Of a stretch of 64,000 nucleotides of DNA, positions 9,865 through 17,514 are shown piece by piece. The notes beneath the pieces were generated by a model that searched no databases, was not told the DNA's origin, and worked only from the letters and a program-made list of their open reading frames with translations. Every line of letters begins with the position of its first letter. Within the stretch, counting starts at the first letter, position 1. The position numbers and the translations under genes are program-made. Origin of the DNA: Leadbetterella byssophila DSM 17132. GTDB lineage: Bacteria > Bacteroidota > Bacteroidia > Cytophagales > Spirosomataceae. The stretch covers positions 1,302,001 through 1,366,000 of the forward strand of contig NC_014655.1 in NCBI RefSeq assembly GCF_000166395.1. The letters run 5' to 3'.

Positions 9865-10776
9865 ATGTTAAAAAGATTACTACTACTATTCATCCCCACA
9901 ATTACTTTTGCACAATCTGAATTTAAACCCTATTCCCAAAAAATCAATGGCACATCCCTTAGTTTCGAACTGGTTCCTGTAAAAGGAGGGGAATTTATTA
10001 TGGGCAATAATGGGGGTGCCGATGACGAAAAACCTGAACATAAGGTGGAAGTTAGCCCCTTTTGGATGAGTGCATTTGAGGTCACTTGGGATCTGTTCGA
10101 GCCCTTCGTGTACAAAGATTTAGAAAAAACACAAAGCTCAAGTATAAGTGCAGAAGTAGATGCTATTTCTCGTCCCAGCAAACCTTACTTAGATATGACA
10201 TTTGGCATGGGAAAATACGGATATCCCGCTATTGCCATGACCCAATACAATGCCATCCAATTTTGCAAATGGCTTTATGCTAGGACGGGAGTGTTTTATA
10301 GACTTCCAACTGAAGCGGAATGGGAATACGCAGCCAAAATGGGCATGCAAGATGGCCCATTAGAAGAATATGCCTGGTTTAATCAAACTCAAACCCAAAA
10401 GGTAGGTACTAAAAAACCGAACAAATTTGGTATATATGACCTGATAGGTAATGTTGCTGAGTGGACGTACGACCAATATGATCCTGAATTCTACAAGAAT
10501 CAAGAAGGGAAAAAAGATCCAATAAACCCTCCAATTAAACTATACCCTCATGTAGTTCGTGGTGGCTCCTACATGAGTGAAAGAACATATTTGAGCCCTA
10601 CTGCGAGAGATTATTCAGATCCTAGTTGGAAGCAAATAGACCCACAGGTACCCAAAAGTAATTGGTGGATGCCTGATGCTCCATTTGTAGGAATTCGCTT
10701 GGTTAGGCCTTTGAGTGTCCCTAGCCCGGAAGAGATTGCAGCTTATTATGACAAACAACCCATAAAAGACTATTGA
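9865..10776 (+). CDS. Secreted FGE/SUMF1-fold protein without catalytic cysteines
   Basis: 303 residues with a signal peptide ending FAQ and one formylglycine-generating-enzyme-like domain (about 30-285). The domain is recognised from VPVKGGEFIMGN, PEHKVEVSPFWMS, RLPTEAEWEYAA, IGNVAEWT and RGGSYMS. The cysteines that aerobic FGEs use near RGGS are absent; the only mature Cys is in FCKWL. Sulfatase activation is therefore unlikely, and a structural or ligand-binding role is more probable. Only 2 bp separate it from the Gfo/Idh gene, so the two are co-transcribed. Confidence 0.8.
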   Translation: MLKRLLLLFIPTITFAQSEFKPYSQKINGTSLSFELVPVKGGEFIMGNNGGADDEKPEHKVEVSPFWMSAFEVTWDLFEPFVYKDLEKTQSSSISAEVDAISRPSKPYLDMTFGMGKYGYPAIAMTQYNAIQFCKWLYARTGVFYRLPTEAEWEYAAKMGMQDGPLEEYAWFNQTQTQKVGTKKPNKFGIYDLIGNVAEWTYDQYDPEFYKNQEGKKDPINPPIKLYPHVVRGGSYMSERTYLSPTARDYSDPSWKQIDPQVPKSNWWMPDAPFVGIRLVRPLSVPSPEEIAAYYDKQPIKDY

Positions 10777-10778
10777 AC

Positions 10779-12095
10779 ATGAACGGACGTAGAGAATTCC
10801 TCAAGACTTCTGCGCTACTATCTGGAGCAGCATTAGTGAATAGTTTACCCTTCCAGGCTGCTTATGCTGCCGCCGGAAATGACCAAATCAAGGTGGCTGT
10901 AGTAGGTTGCGGCGGGCGTGGTACAGGTGCGGCTTTTGACGCTCTGAACTCAGGGGTAAACATGAAGATTGTAGCACTTTGTGACGCTTTCAGAGATAAC
11001 CTTGACCGCGCCTACAGCTCCCTAAAAGAAAGATTCCCTGAAAAAGTAGATGTAGCAGACAGCAGGAAATATGTAGGATTTGAAGGATATAAGTCGGCTA
11101 TAGCTGATGCTGACGTAGTCATATTAGCTACTTCACCCGGCTTTAGACCTATCCATTTTGAAGAAGCCGTTCGCCAGGGCAAGCATGTATTCATGGAGAA
11201 GCCCGTGGCGGTAGACATTCCGGGAGTTAGAAAGGTATTAGCTGCTGCGCAGATTGCTAAGCAGAAAAAACTTAACGTGGTGGTTGGTCTACAGAGAAGA
11301 TACCAAACGAACTATCGTGAGGCCATCAAGAGGATTCAGGACGGTGCTATCGGGGATGTAGTAGCCGGTCAGGTGTACTGGAATTCCGGTGGAGTATGGG
11401 TGAGACCGCGTCAACCTCAACAAACTGAGATGGAATACCAGATGAGAAACTGGTATTATTTCAACTGGCTGTGCGGAGACCATATCGTGGAACAACACGT
11501 TCATCAACTAGATGTAGCCAACTGGATAAAGGGCTCTTACCCTGTTTCTATTCAAGGTACAGGAAGCAGGGCCCACAGGACTGCTAAAGAATACGGGGAA
11601 ATCTATGACAACTTTTCAATAGAAATGACCTATGCAGACGGAAGTGTGATCTTTAGTCAATGTGCCCACTTTGAGGGAGCCGCTAACCGGGTAGATGAAA
11701 CCTTCCAGGGAACCAAAGGTAGAACCTATCTATCCGCTAACGGACAAGCCGTGCTATACGACTGGAAAGGCAATGAAATCTATAAGCATAATCCAAAAGG
11801 TAACCCAAACCCCTACCAACAGGAACATAAGGAACTTTTTGAAGCCATAGCCAAAGGGGAATACAAGTTTGATAATGCAGAATATGGCGCTTATAGCACG
11901 TTAACAGGTATTATAGGCCGGTTAGCCTGTTACACCGGTAAGGTTATCAAATGGAACAAGGCCCTTGAATCAAATATAAGTTTGATGCCTGACAGGTTTG
12001 CCTGGGATGCGAATCCGAAAGTTTTACCTGACGCGAATGGTTTTTATCCGGTGGCCGTCCCGGGGGTAAATACCGAGAAATACATTGAATCATAA
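10779..12095 (+). CDS. Tat-exported Gfo/Idh/MocA-family oxidoreductase
   Basis: NAD(P)-dependent sugar or polyol oxidoreductase family protein of 438 residues. The N-terminus MNGRREFLKTS is a twin-arginine signal, so the protein is folded with its cofactor before export. The Rossmann loop is VAVVGCGGRGTG (about residue 40) and the EKP motif (MEKPVAVD) carries the conserved Lys. A TTG two codons earlier overlaps the previous stop; the ATG is preferred. Pairing with a secreted FGE-like protein suggests extracytoplasmic carbohydrate processing. The substrate is unknown. Confidence 0.85.
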   Translation: MNGRREFLKTSALLSGAALVNSLPFQAAYAAAGNDQIKVAVVGCGGRGTGAAFDALNSGVNMKIVALCDAFRDNLDRAYSSLKERFPEKVDVADSRKYVGFEGYKSAIADADVVILATSPGFRPIHFEEAVRQGKHVFMEKPVAVDIPGVRKVLAAAQIAKQKKLNVVVGLQRRYQTNYREAIKRIQDGAIGDVVAGQVYWNSGGVWVRPRQPQQTEMEYQMRNWYYFNWLCGDHIVEQHVHQLDVANWIKGSYPVSIQGTGSRAHRTAKEYGEIYDNFSIEMTYADGSVIFSQCAHFEGAANRVDETFQGTKGRTYLSANGQAVLYDWKGNEIYKHNPKGNPNPYQQEHKELFEAIAKGEYKFDNAEYGAYSTLTGIIGRLACYTGKVIKWNKALESNISLMPDRFAWDANPKVLPDANGFYPVAVPGVNTEKYIES

Positions 12096-12120
12096 AAATA
12101 CTGTCTAGGCAGTATTTTTT
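12094..12120 (+). promoter_or_regulatory. AT-armed palindrome, copy 1, before the response-regulator operon
   Basis: The core TACTGTCTAGGCAGTA (12099-12114) is flanked by A5 and T5+ arms. It can act as an intrinsic terminator for the oxidoreductase gene (hairpin plus long T-run). It also sits about 46 bp upstream of the regulator ATG, with CAATTTTG (12137-12144, 7/8 to the -7 consensus) centred about 30 bp downstream. A second copy at 17100-17125 matches at 24 of 26 positions and lies where no gene ends, which favours an operator role. Confidence 0.6.
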
Positions 12121-12165
12121 TTTGCTTTTAACCTTCCAATTTTGACCTTGACAAAACCTTAACCT

Positions 12166-12825
12166 ATGAAAATAATCAACCTCCTCATTGCGGATGATCA
12201 CCCTATGGTGGCCGACAGCCTCGGTTTATTATTAGAGAGTGAGCCCTCCTTTAACATTGTGGGAGTTGTAAATAATGGCTGGCAAGCTATACAATTTGTA
12301 CAGAAATACGGAGTAGACATAGTACTTGCTGATTTACAAATGCCTTTGCTAAATGGTTTAGAGATGGCCGAAAAACTGAAAGAACAGTTTCCTAAAACAA
12401 AGGTGGTCATCTTAACGATGAGCGAAGATTCTCAGAACATAAAAGCAGCTTTAACACTGGGTATAGAGGGATACATTTTAAAAAGTGCTACCAAAACGGA
12501 GCTTATTCAATGCATCAAGGAAGTAAGCGAAGGTAAGAGATATTTCAGCGAAAGGATAGAAAAGATCCTGAACCAGATTCCTTCAGAGGCCACTCCGTCC
12601 GGAAAACTAGCTTCGGAAGAGATTAAATCTTTAACCAGAAGAGAAAAAGAGATTATTAGGTTAGTGGCAGAGGATATGTCCAATGCTCAAATTGCTGAAA
12701 CGCTGCATATAGCCCCTACCACAGTGGAGACCCATAGGAGGAATCTCATGAAGAAATTAGGGGTCAACTCCGCAGTGGCCTTGATAAAATTAGGAATGAA
12801 ATATGGTATAATAACTCATGAATAA
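12166..12825 (+). CDS. LuxR/NarL-type response regulator
   Basis: 219 residues: a receiver domain with the acid pair D10/D11 and phospho-acceptor D56 (VLADLQMP), then a linker and a C-terminal LuxR helix-turn-helix (LTRREKEIIRLVAEDMSNAQIAETL, with TVETHRRNLMKKL as recognition part). Cytoplasmic transcription factor. The TPR histidine kinase 2.4 kb downstream on the opposite strand is the natural partner. Its 3' end overlaps the next gene by 8 nt, so it is the first gene of a coupled five-gene operon. Confidence 0.92.
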   Translation: MKIINLLIADDHPMVADSLGLLLESEPSFNIVGVVNNGWQAIQFVQKYGVDIVLADLQMPLLNGLEMAEKLKEQFPKTKVVILTMSEDSQNIKAALTLGIEGYILKSATKTELIQCIKEVSEGKRYFSERIEKILNQIPSEATPSGKLASEEIKSLTRREKEIIRLVAEDMSNAQIAETLHIAPTTVETHRRNLMKKLGVNSAVALIKLGMKYGIITHE

Positions 12826-13174
12826 GAAACAGATCAAAGAAGAACTGGCCAAGTACAAAGGCCAAAAGGTAGTTGCCCTAGTGGTAAACGTAAAGGAAGT
12901 GACAGAAGACGGCATACATATCTTGTATACACCGGGAAACAAGGTGGAAACCATAGTGGTTAAAAAGCAAAAGGTCAAAAACTTTGAAAGCTTAAAACGC
13001 GCGTCTGCTGAGATCCAAAGCTTAAAAGGCAAAGATTATACTACTCAGGTAGTTATTCTGGAAAAATCAGATGACTCAGAAGAGCAAGTTCCGGATGTAT
13101 CTCAAAGACCTTGCCCGGTAACCTGGATACGTTTTGAACAAGACGGAGATGATCTAGATTTTGATGTAATTTGA
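12818..13174 (+). CDS. Unknown 118-residue protein in the kinase/HopA1 operon
   Basis: Not recognised. The N-terminal 80 residues are Lys- and Val-rich, with predicted alternating beta strands (KVVALVVNVKEV, IHILYTPGN, ETIVVKK), suggesting a small beta-barrel. Residues 83-118 are a different segment: Ser/acid-rich (KSDDSEEQ), then DVSQRPCPVTW with the only Cys at 99, then a strongly acidic tail. No signal peptide. It overlaps the regulator by 8 nt and its TGA overlaps the next ATG. Possible roles are the substrate or leader-bearing partner of the downstream kinase/HopA1 pair, or an accessory factor. This is inference from context only. Confidence 0.75.
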   Translation: MNKKQIKEELAKYKGQKVVALVVNVKEVTEDGIHILYTPGNKVETIVVKKQKVKNFESLKRASAEIQSLKGKDYTTQVVILEKSDDSEEQVPDVSQRPCPVTWIRFEQDGDDLDFDVI

Positions 13175-13620
13175 TGCAAAGATTCTTTTTAGAAGCATCT
13201 GAATTTGAACAACTAGAAAAGCAGGTATTTGAGAATAAAGATCACTTTCTCTCAGCTACTTGTTACAGAACAACAGATAATCTAGCGCGCTGGATTGAAG
13301 AAAAAGGTTTTGTTAGCACAAAATTCTTTGCCATACCTCAAAACGGCTTAATCACCCTTAATGATGGCACTATTTGGGAAAATCATCAAGCTTTAGCCAT
13401 ACAGAAAGCAACTCATACAGGGCTAAAGATAAGGATTTTCGACTTACATCTTCCGTACACACACTCCCTGGAATTAGATGAGTGGATCAGCCTCTTGTCC
13501 GGTTATTCGGAAAATACTATCTTGCAAAAGATCCATGTGATCCAATTTCCCAGCGAATATTTTTGCCCGATGAAAAAAGACTTTTCTACACTCTTTAAAA
13601 ACTTTATCAGGGAATGTTAA
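13174..13620 (+). CDS. Small protein with protein-glutaminase-like Cys/His/Asp spacing
   Basis: 148 residues from the ATG that overlaps the preceding TGA (a TTG one codon earlier is less likely). The family is not certain. Three landmarks occur in the order used by protein glutaminases and related cysteine enzymes: a Cys at the start of a helix (ATCYRTTDNLARWIEEKGF, C30), a His before a strand (ENHQALAI, H71) and an Asp ending the next strand (RIFDLHL, D90). No signal peptide is seen, so action is cytoplasmic. Deamidase, leader protease or acyl-transfer activity are possible. It overlaps the kinase gene by 7 nt. Confidence 0.7.
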   Translation: MQRFFLEASEFEQLEKQVFENKDHFLSATCYRTTDNLARWIEEKGFVSTKFFAIPQNGLITLNDGTIWENHQALAIQKATHTGLKIRIFDLHLPYTHSLELDEWISLLSGYSENTILQKIHVIQFPSEYFCPMKKDFSTLFKNFIREC

Positions 13621-14483
13621 TTAGTCCGGATCCTGCGTATTTGTCCTTTTGGTTAAGCCACATCCTAAAGCAAACCGTCACCATTCAAGAGGTGGAAAAG
13701 ATTAGGACTGGGGAAAAGTATATCTTAAATCTTGATAATAAATTCCTCATCAAGCAGTGTTTAAGAGATTTGGACTTACCCTTACTACATAGGGAAAAGA
13801 AAGTTCTACAGGCTCTTTCTTATTCCGAATGTGTCCCACAGGTAATACATGCAGAGAATAATCTCCTTGTACTTGAATATATCAACGGAGAACCTCTACC
13901 TTTTTCTACCTTGGAAGATCTCTTCATAGTCATCTCCCAACTACCAAACCAAGGCAAATTACCTAAAGCCGAGCCTTATTATTTGTTTTCAGATGCTGAA
14001 TATACCTTTCTCAAGAAGTTCAATACAAAATTGGCAGAAAAAGTAAGATCCCTGAGAAAAGACTATAGATATGAGGATGTTATTCATGGCGACTTAAAAC
14101 CTGCAAACATCATTAAAGACCCTCAAGGGAATTTGAAGTTTATAGATTGGGAGTACGGAGGAAGTGGCGATAGATGTTGGGAAATGGCCATGTACTATTC
14201 AGAGTATCTCATGTCCATGAACTCCTGGCAAGAGATTCATACGCTATCACCCATTGATGATTTAGACCTCTTCCTTTACCTGAACCCGGAGATCCAACGA
14301 GGCCTAAGCCTGGTTAGAAGATATTTGGGGCCTGAATATCCAAAATTTGTCCAATTTTTGGGAGTTTGTATCCTGGGGAAAACCGTTTTTAGGTCAAAAC
14401 ACAAGGTATCCTCCATTCAGTCTCAATACTCCTATCGACTCAGTTCTGCACTATTATTAGACTATCATGTTAGCATTCTTTAA
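13614..14483 (+). CDS. APH/choline-kinase-fold kinase, LxmK-like
   Basis: 289 residues with the aminoglycoside-phosphotransferase fold. Landmarks: a probable ATP-binding Lys47 (FLIKQC), a Glu near 61, the Brenner loop VIHGDLKPANII (H158, D160, N165) and the metal-binding FIDWEYGG (D178). All catalytic positions are present, so it should be an active kinase. The gene runs 17 nt into the HopA1-domain gene. That pairing is the one found in class V lanthipeptide synthesis (LxmK with LxmY), where the kinase phosphorylates Ser/Thr of a peptide. A small-molecule kinase remains possible. Confidence 0.85.
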   Translation: MLISPDPAYLSFWLSHILKQTVTIQEVEKIRTGEKYILNLDNKFLIKQCLRDLDLPLLHREKKVLQALSYSECVPQVIHAENNLLVLEYINGEPLPFSTLEDLFIVISQLPNQGKLPKAEPYYLFSDAEYTFLKKFNTKLAEKVRSLRKDYRYEDVIHGDLKPANIIKDPQGNLKFIDWEYGGSGDRCWEMAMYYSEYLMSMNSWQEIHTLSPIDDLDLFLYLNPEIQRGLSLVRRYLGPEYPKFVQFLGVCILGKTVFRSKHKVSSIQSQYSYRLSSALLLDYHVSIL

Positions 14484-15258
14484 AGCTCTCGAAGATGCAG
14501 AGTTTCGTCCGGAAGGAAAAACCGTTCGACAACTGTATGAACTTTATTTGGGATCTGACCCACATAAAGAGAAAGGCAATATCTTGGCATCTCTAAATAA
14601 GCTCATCAAACCGGAGCTTGCAGAAGGCCGGATGCTAAAACCATTAGATAAAGCCCGGATCTTAGCGGAATCCAATGCGGAACCCCTGCTCTTGTTTCCA
14701 GGAGAATACTTACTAAGAGGAACAGAGCTTCTCTATTACAAAACAGCATATTGGCACGACAAGTCATTCTTTTACTTCTTCAAGAATAGAACTCGAAGTT
14801 ACCCCTCTTCCCATCATGGGAGAATGTACTTCAATTTAACTCTAAGAGGCGCTCTGCACGCCCTGAAAGCCCTTTCACAAATCCCAGACCAATACTTTTT
14901 GGTGAAGTGTTTCTATGATGCTTCCTATTTCCATAGAAGGGACATCATCATCCTAACCTTCCCTCTTTTCCATTTTGATTTCTTCTTGAATTGGTGTAAG
15001 AATTATGCTGATCAGCATCCTGAGCATTTTAGAGAAGGAGTACCTTACTTTTTATATAACATAAGAAAAGGGCTAGGATATGGAGAAAATCCTGAACATG
15101 ACAAGGACAGTTTTGGGACCCAAAGAGTAAAGGTTATGAAGGAGTTTTTAGACAAGGGAGGCTCTTTAAATACTTTTCTAAAGAAGAAAGGATATGACCC
15201 CAAGGCATTCTATAAGAATCCGGGAAGTCCTTTTAGCTCTTTGTATGAGGGATGGTGA
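14467..15258 (+). CDS. HopA1-domain protein, LxmY-like putative lyase
   Basis: 263 residues, no signal peptide. The C-terminal two thirds show the HopA1-family pattern: RMYFNLT (119-125), YFLVKCFYDASYFHRRDIIIL (143-163) and the signature GVPYFLYNIRKGLGYGENP followed by DSFGTQR (214-220). HopA1 proteins include the Pseudomonas effector and the LxmY lyase of class V lanthipeptide synthetases, which removes phosphate from phospho-Ser/Thr to give dehydro residues. It overlaps the upstream kinase gene by 17 nt. Its 3' end overlaps the convergent sensor kinase by 26 nt. The domain call is by eye; the lyase function is inference. Confidence 0.75.
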   Translation: MLAFFKALEDAEFRPEGKTVRQLYELYLGSDPHKEKGNILASLNKLIKPELAEGRMLKPLDKARILAESNAEPLLLFPGEYLLRGTELLYYKTAYWHDKSFFYFFKNRTRSYPSSHHGRMYFNLTLRGALHALKALSQIPDQYFLVKCFYDASYFHRRDIIILTFPLFHFDFFLNWCKNYADQHPEHFREGVPYFLYNIRKGLGYGENPEHDKDSFGTQRVKVMKEFLDKGGSLNTFLKKKGYDPKAFYKNPGSPFSSLYEGW

Positions 15259-17047
15259 TTTTTATATAGTTATGGCCTTCTTCGTACCTAAAAGCTAATG
15301 TACCCTTCAAACGGGTTTCGATTCTCTCTCTGACTGAGCTGGAACCTAAACCTTGGCCTTCCATCTTTATTTCATTGCCATTGTCCATCAAATGGACCTC
15401 TACCCTATCTGCCACCTCAGTAATGGAAAGTTCCACTCTATCTCCGTCACAATATTTGGTGATATTAGTCAGCAACTCCATCAAAGCTCCATAAAGCTCA
15501 AAGTCAGCATCAGGGTTTAGGCGCTGATTCAATGTACTTTTAAAAGTGAACAATATTCGTGGGTTATCGTTCAGGCGATCGATGAATCGCTCCAAGCTAA
15601 TCACTAAGCCCTGCTCCTCCAGGTCCTTCGGGAGAAGGTTATGCGACAAGTACCTTACGCTAGAATAGGCATCTCCAAGCATCCCTTCAATTTTTTCTAG
15701 AATCTCTTTCTCCTTTTCACTTTGAGGAGTAAAGGCTGCAAAACTCCACTTAACCGCTGAAATCAAGCCTCCTAAGTTATCATGGAGATCATTTGCCAGT
15801 CGCTTTCTCTCCAAAAGTTTACCTTCCAATAAGGCCTGAGAAATCTCTTTATTTTTCAATGCCAAGGCAGTGTTAGCTTTAGATAGTTCAGCCGTCCTTT
15901 CTGCAATCCGGACCTCCAGAATCTGATTAAACTTGTCTAATTCTTCCGCTTGTCGCCTGATGGTAATACTCTTACTTCTAGTATACAAGAAAAGGATGAT
16001 GAAGATTATAGTCAAAACGGTCACCAAAGCTCCTCCTAGAACCAGAGCCAGGTTCCTTTGCTTTTGAACTTCAATTTCTAATTGCTGACTTCTATTCTGC
16101 TCTTCCTGTAAATTTAGCAAGTAACCGTACTCTGCTGATTTCAGTCGCACATCCTGATCCTGCTTCGCAATCTCCTGTTCCACTCGAAGCAAATCCTTCA
16201 GTATAGGTGCAGTAGCATTTCCTCTGCCTGTAGCCTCGTAAATATCTAGTTTTAGTTGGTAACAGTCCCTCAGCTCCTTTTTATTTTCAAAATGCCTAAT
16301 CCCCTCTATAGCTTCAGAGATTTTTTGTTCTGCATCTTTCATTTGACCCAAAGCAAAGTAACATTCTGCCATTTCTTTCTTAAGTAAGGCCTGAGGTCCA
16401 TTTACTCCTGAAAACACCTCCATACCCTTCTCAAAGAAAGAGAGTGCTTCCTGATATTTCTTTTGTTTCAGACGGATACTACCCATATTAGAGAAGAAGT
16501 AACCCTCTCCTGATCGATATCCTGCATCTTTAGATAAATCATAAGATTTCCTAAACATCATCTCAGCTGAATCCAAACTTGCTTTATGCAGGTATACCAA
16601 GCCATAATTATTATACATCAGGGCAAGTCTTGGCGATTTCTGATCTTTCTCAGCGTTTTCTATGGCTTTGTCGTAATAAGCCGCAGCCGCATTTAGATCA
16701 CCTTCTTGTCTTTTATTAATAGCCAAAGCATGAGAGATCTCAGAGATGAAGTACTCTGCATTTAACTTTTCAGCATATTTCAATGCTTCGAACAAGTAGA
16801 AATCAGAATTGAAATAATTAGATCTGTAACCTTCGATCTGCCCCCTTAATCCGAAGGTTAGCATCATTTTGACATCTGTAGCCAAACTGCTTTTTTGGGC
16901 TTGGTCTAGTAGTGCTTCGGCCTTTTTATAATCGCCTCTATTCGCTAAGGCTACCTCCGTAGAATCATATATAGCCCGAGCCTTACTCAGATCAGGATGA
17001 GCGGGCAGAACGAAAAGCAAGCTTAGTACTCCTAAGAGTAAATTCAT
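15233..17047 (-). CDS. TPR-containing membrane histidine kinase (HisKA_3 type)
   Basis: 604 residues: signal sequence, periplasmic TPR array (about 25-300), one membrane helix (332-355), coiled coil (360-410), then the HisKA_3 dimerisation domain with phospho-accepting H422 in LANDLHDNLGG and an HATPase domain (MELLTNITKY, MDNGNEI, GQGLGSSSVRERIE). This class pairs with LuxR-type regulators, so the regulator at 12166 is its likely partner. The palindrome at 17100-17125 lies 53 bp upstream of its start, and TAATTTCG on its strand (17079-17086) is a plausible -7 element. Confidence 0.92.
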   Translation of the reverse strand: MNLLLGVLSLLFVLPAHPDLSKARAIYDSTEVALANRGDYKKAEALLDQAQKSSLATDVKMMLTFGLRGQIEGYRSNYFNSDFYLFEALKYAEKLNAEYFISEISHALAINKRQEGDLNAAAAYYDKAIENAEKDQKSPRLALMYNNYGLVYLHKASLDSAEMMFRKSYDLSKDAGYRSGEGYFFSNMGSIRLKQKKYQEALSFFEKGMEVFSGVNGPQALLKKEMAECYFALGQMKDAEQKISEAIEGIRHFENKKELRDCYQLKLDIYEATGRGNATAPILKDLLRVEQEIAKQDQDVRLKSAEYGYLLNLQEEQNRSQQLEIEVQKQRNLALVLGGALVTVLTIIFIILFLYTRSKSITIRRQAEELDKFNQILEVRIAERTAELSKANTALALKNKEISQALLEGKLLERKRLANDLHDNLGGLISAVKWSFAAFTPQSEKEKEILEKIEGMLGDAYSSVRYLSHNLLPKDLEEQGLVISLERFIDRLNDNPRILFTFKSTLNQRLNPDADFELYGALMELLTNITKYCDGDRVELSITEVADRVEVHLMDNGNEIKMEGQGLGSSSVRERIETRLKGTLAFRYEEGHNYIKITIPHTKS

Positions 17048-17099
17048 CAGGTTGAGGGTAAAGGAATTAATCTGAGGTCGAAATTAATGGATTTTTCAT

Positions 17100-17125
17100 A
17101 AAAATACTGTCTTGACAGTATTTTT
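17100..17125. promoter_or_regulatory. AT-armed palindrome, copy 2, in the divergent kinase/LytTR gap
   Basis: A 12-bp perfect stem around core TACTGTCTTGACAGTA (17105-17120) with A5/T5 arms. It lies between two divergently transcribed genes, so no transcript ends here and a terminator makes little sense. It abuts the -33 region of the LytTR promoter and lies upstream of the sensor-kinase start. Together with copy 1 (12094-12120) it is a candidate binding site, perhaps for the LuxR-type regulator. Confidence 0.65.
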
Positions 17126-17151
17126 TGGGCTAATAATGAAATCTAATTTTG
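17124..17151 (+). promoter_or_regulatory. Bacteroidota-type promoter of the LytTR gene
   Basis: TTTG (17124-17127), 16 bp, then TAATTTTG (17144-17151), close to the TTTG/TAnnTTTG consensus. It touches palindrome copy 2, so a factor bound there would affect this promoter. Confidence 0.6.
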
Positions 17152-17177
17152 TATCGAACTAACTCCTAAAATGTACC

Positions 17178-17486
17178 ATGAAAAACGAAACCATTAACCT
17201 TAACAGGATCATGTATCTAAAGGCCGACTCTAACTATACTGAATTCCATTTCACCTGTGGAAAGAAACAATTGTCACCTCGTACATTAAAGCATCATCAG
17301 AATCGTCATGAATTAAAAGATTTTCTTAGAGTTAATAACTCACTGCTACTAAATCCTACGTACATCGATGGCGTTTGCAAAAAAAACAGTACTTCCATAG
17401 TAAAACTAAAGAACGGCATGGAGGTAGTAGTGTCTCGCAGAAGGCAGAACGTTTTGCAAGCCATTAAACAACATCCGTCCCATTGA
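17178..17486 (+). CDS. Stand-alone LytTR DNA-binding protein
   Basis: 102 residues that are essentially one LytTR domain: NRIMYLKADSNYTEFHF, a TLKHHQ helix, FLRVNNSLLLNPTYI and LKNGMEVVVSRRR near the C-terminus. There is no receiver or other sensor domain, so activity would have to be controlled by expression or by a partner. It starts divergently from the TPR histidine kinase and shares the palindrome-bearing intergenic region. An intrinsic terminator overlaps its stop codon. Confidence 0.85.
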   Translation: MKNETINLNRIMYLKADSNYTEFHFTCGKKQLSPRTLKHHQNRHELKDFLRVNNSLLLNPTYIDGVCKKNSTSIVKLKNGMEVVVSRRRQNVLQAIKQHPSH

Positions 17487-17503
17487 TCCACTGGGACGGT
17501 TTT
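17475..17503 (+). terminator. Intrinsic terminator of the LytTR gene
   Basis: 8-bp stem CCGTCCCA/TGGGACGG (17475-17482 with 17492-17499) followed by TTTTG. The TGA stop of the gene lies in the loop. Confidence 0.85.
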
Positions 17504-17514
17504 GTCTAAACTTT

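Noticed and set aside
12094..12120. Palindrome as nothing more than a terminator
   Set aside because: It may terminate the oxidoreductase transcript, but a near-identical copy lies in a divergent promoter region, so a purely terminator role does not explain both.
13614..14483. Aminoglycoside resistance gene
   Set aside because: The fold is shared, but the operon context with a HopA1 protein and the lack of close resemblance to known resistance enzymes argue against it.
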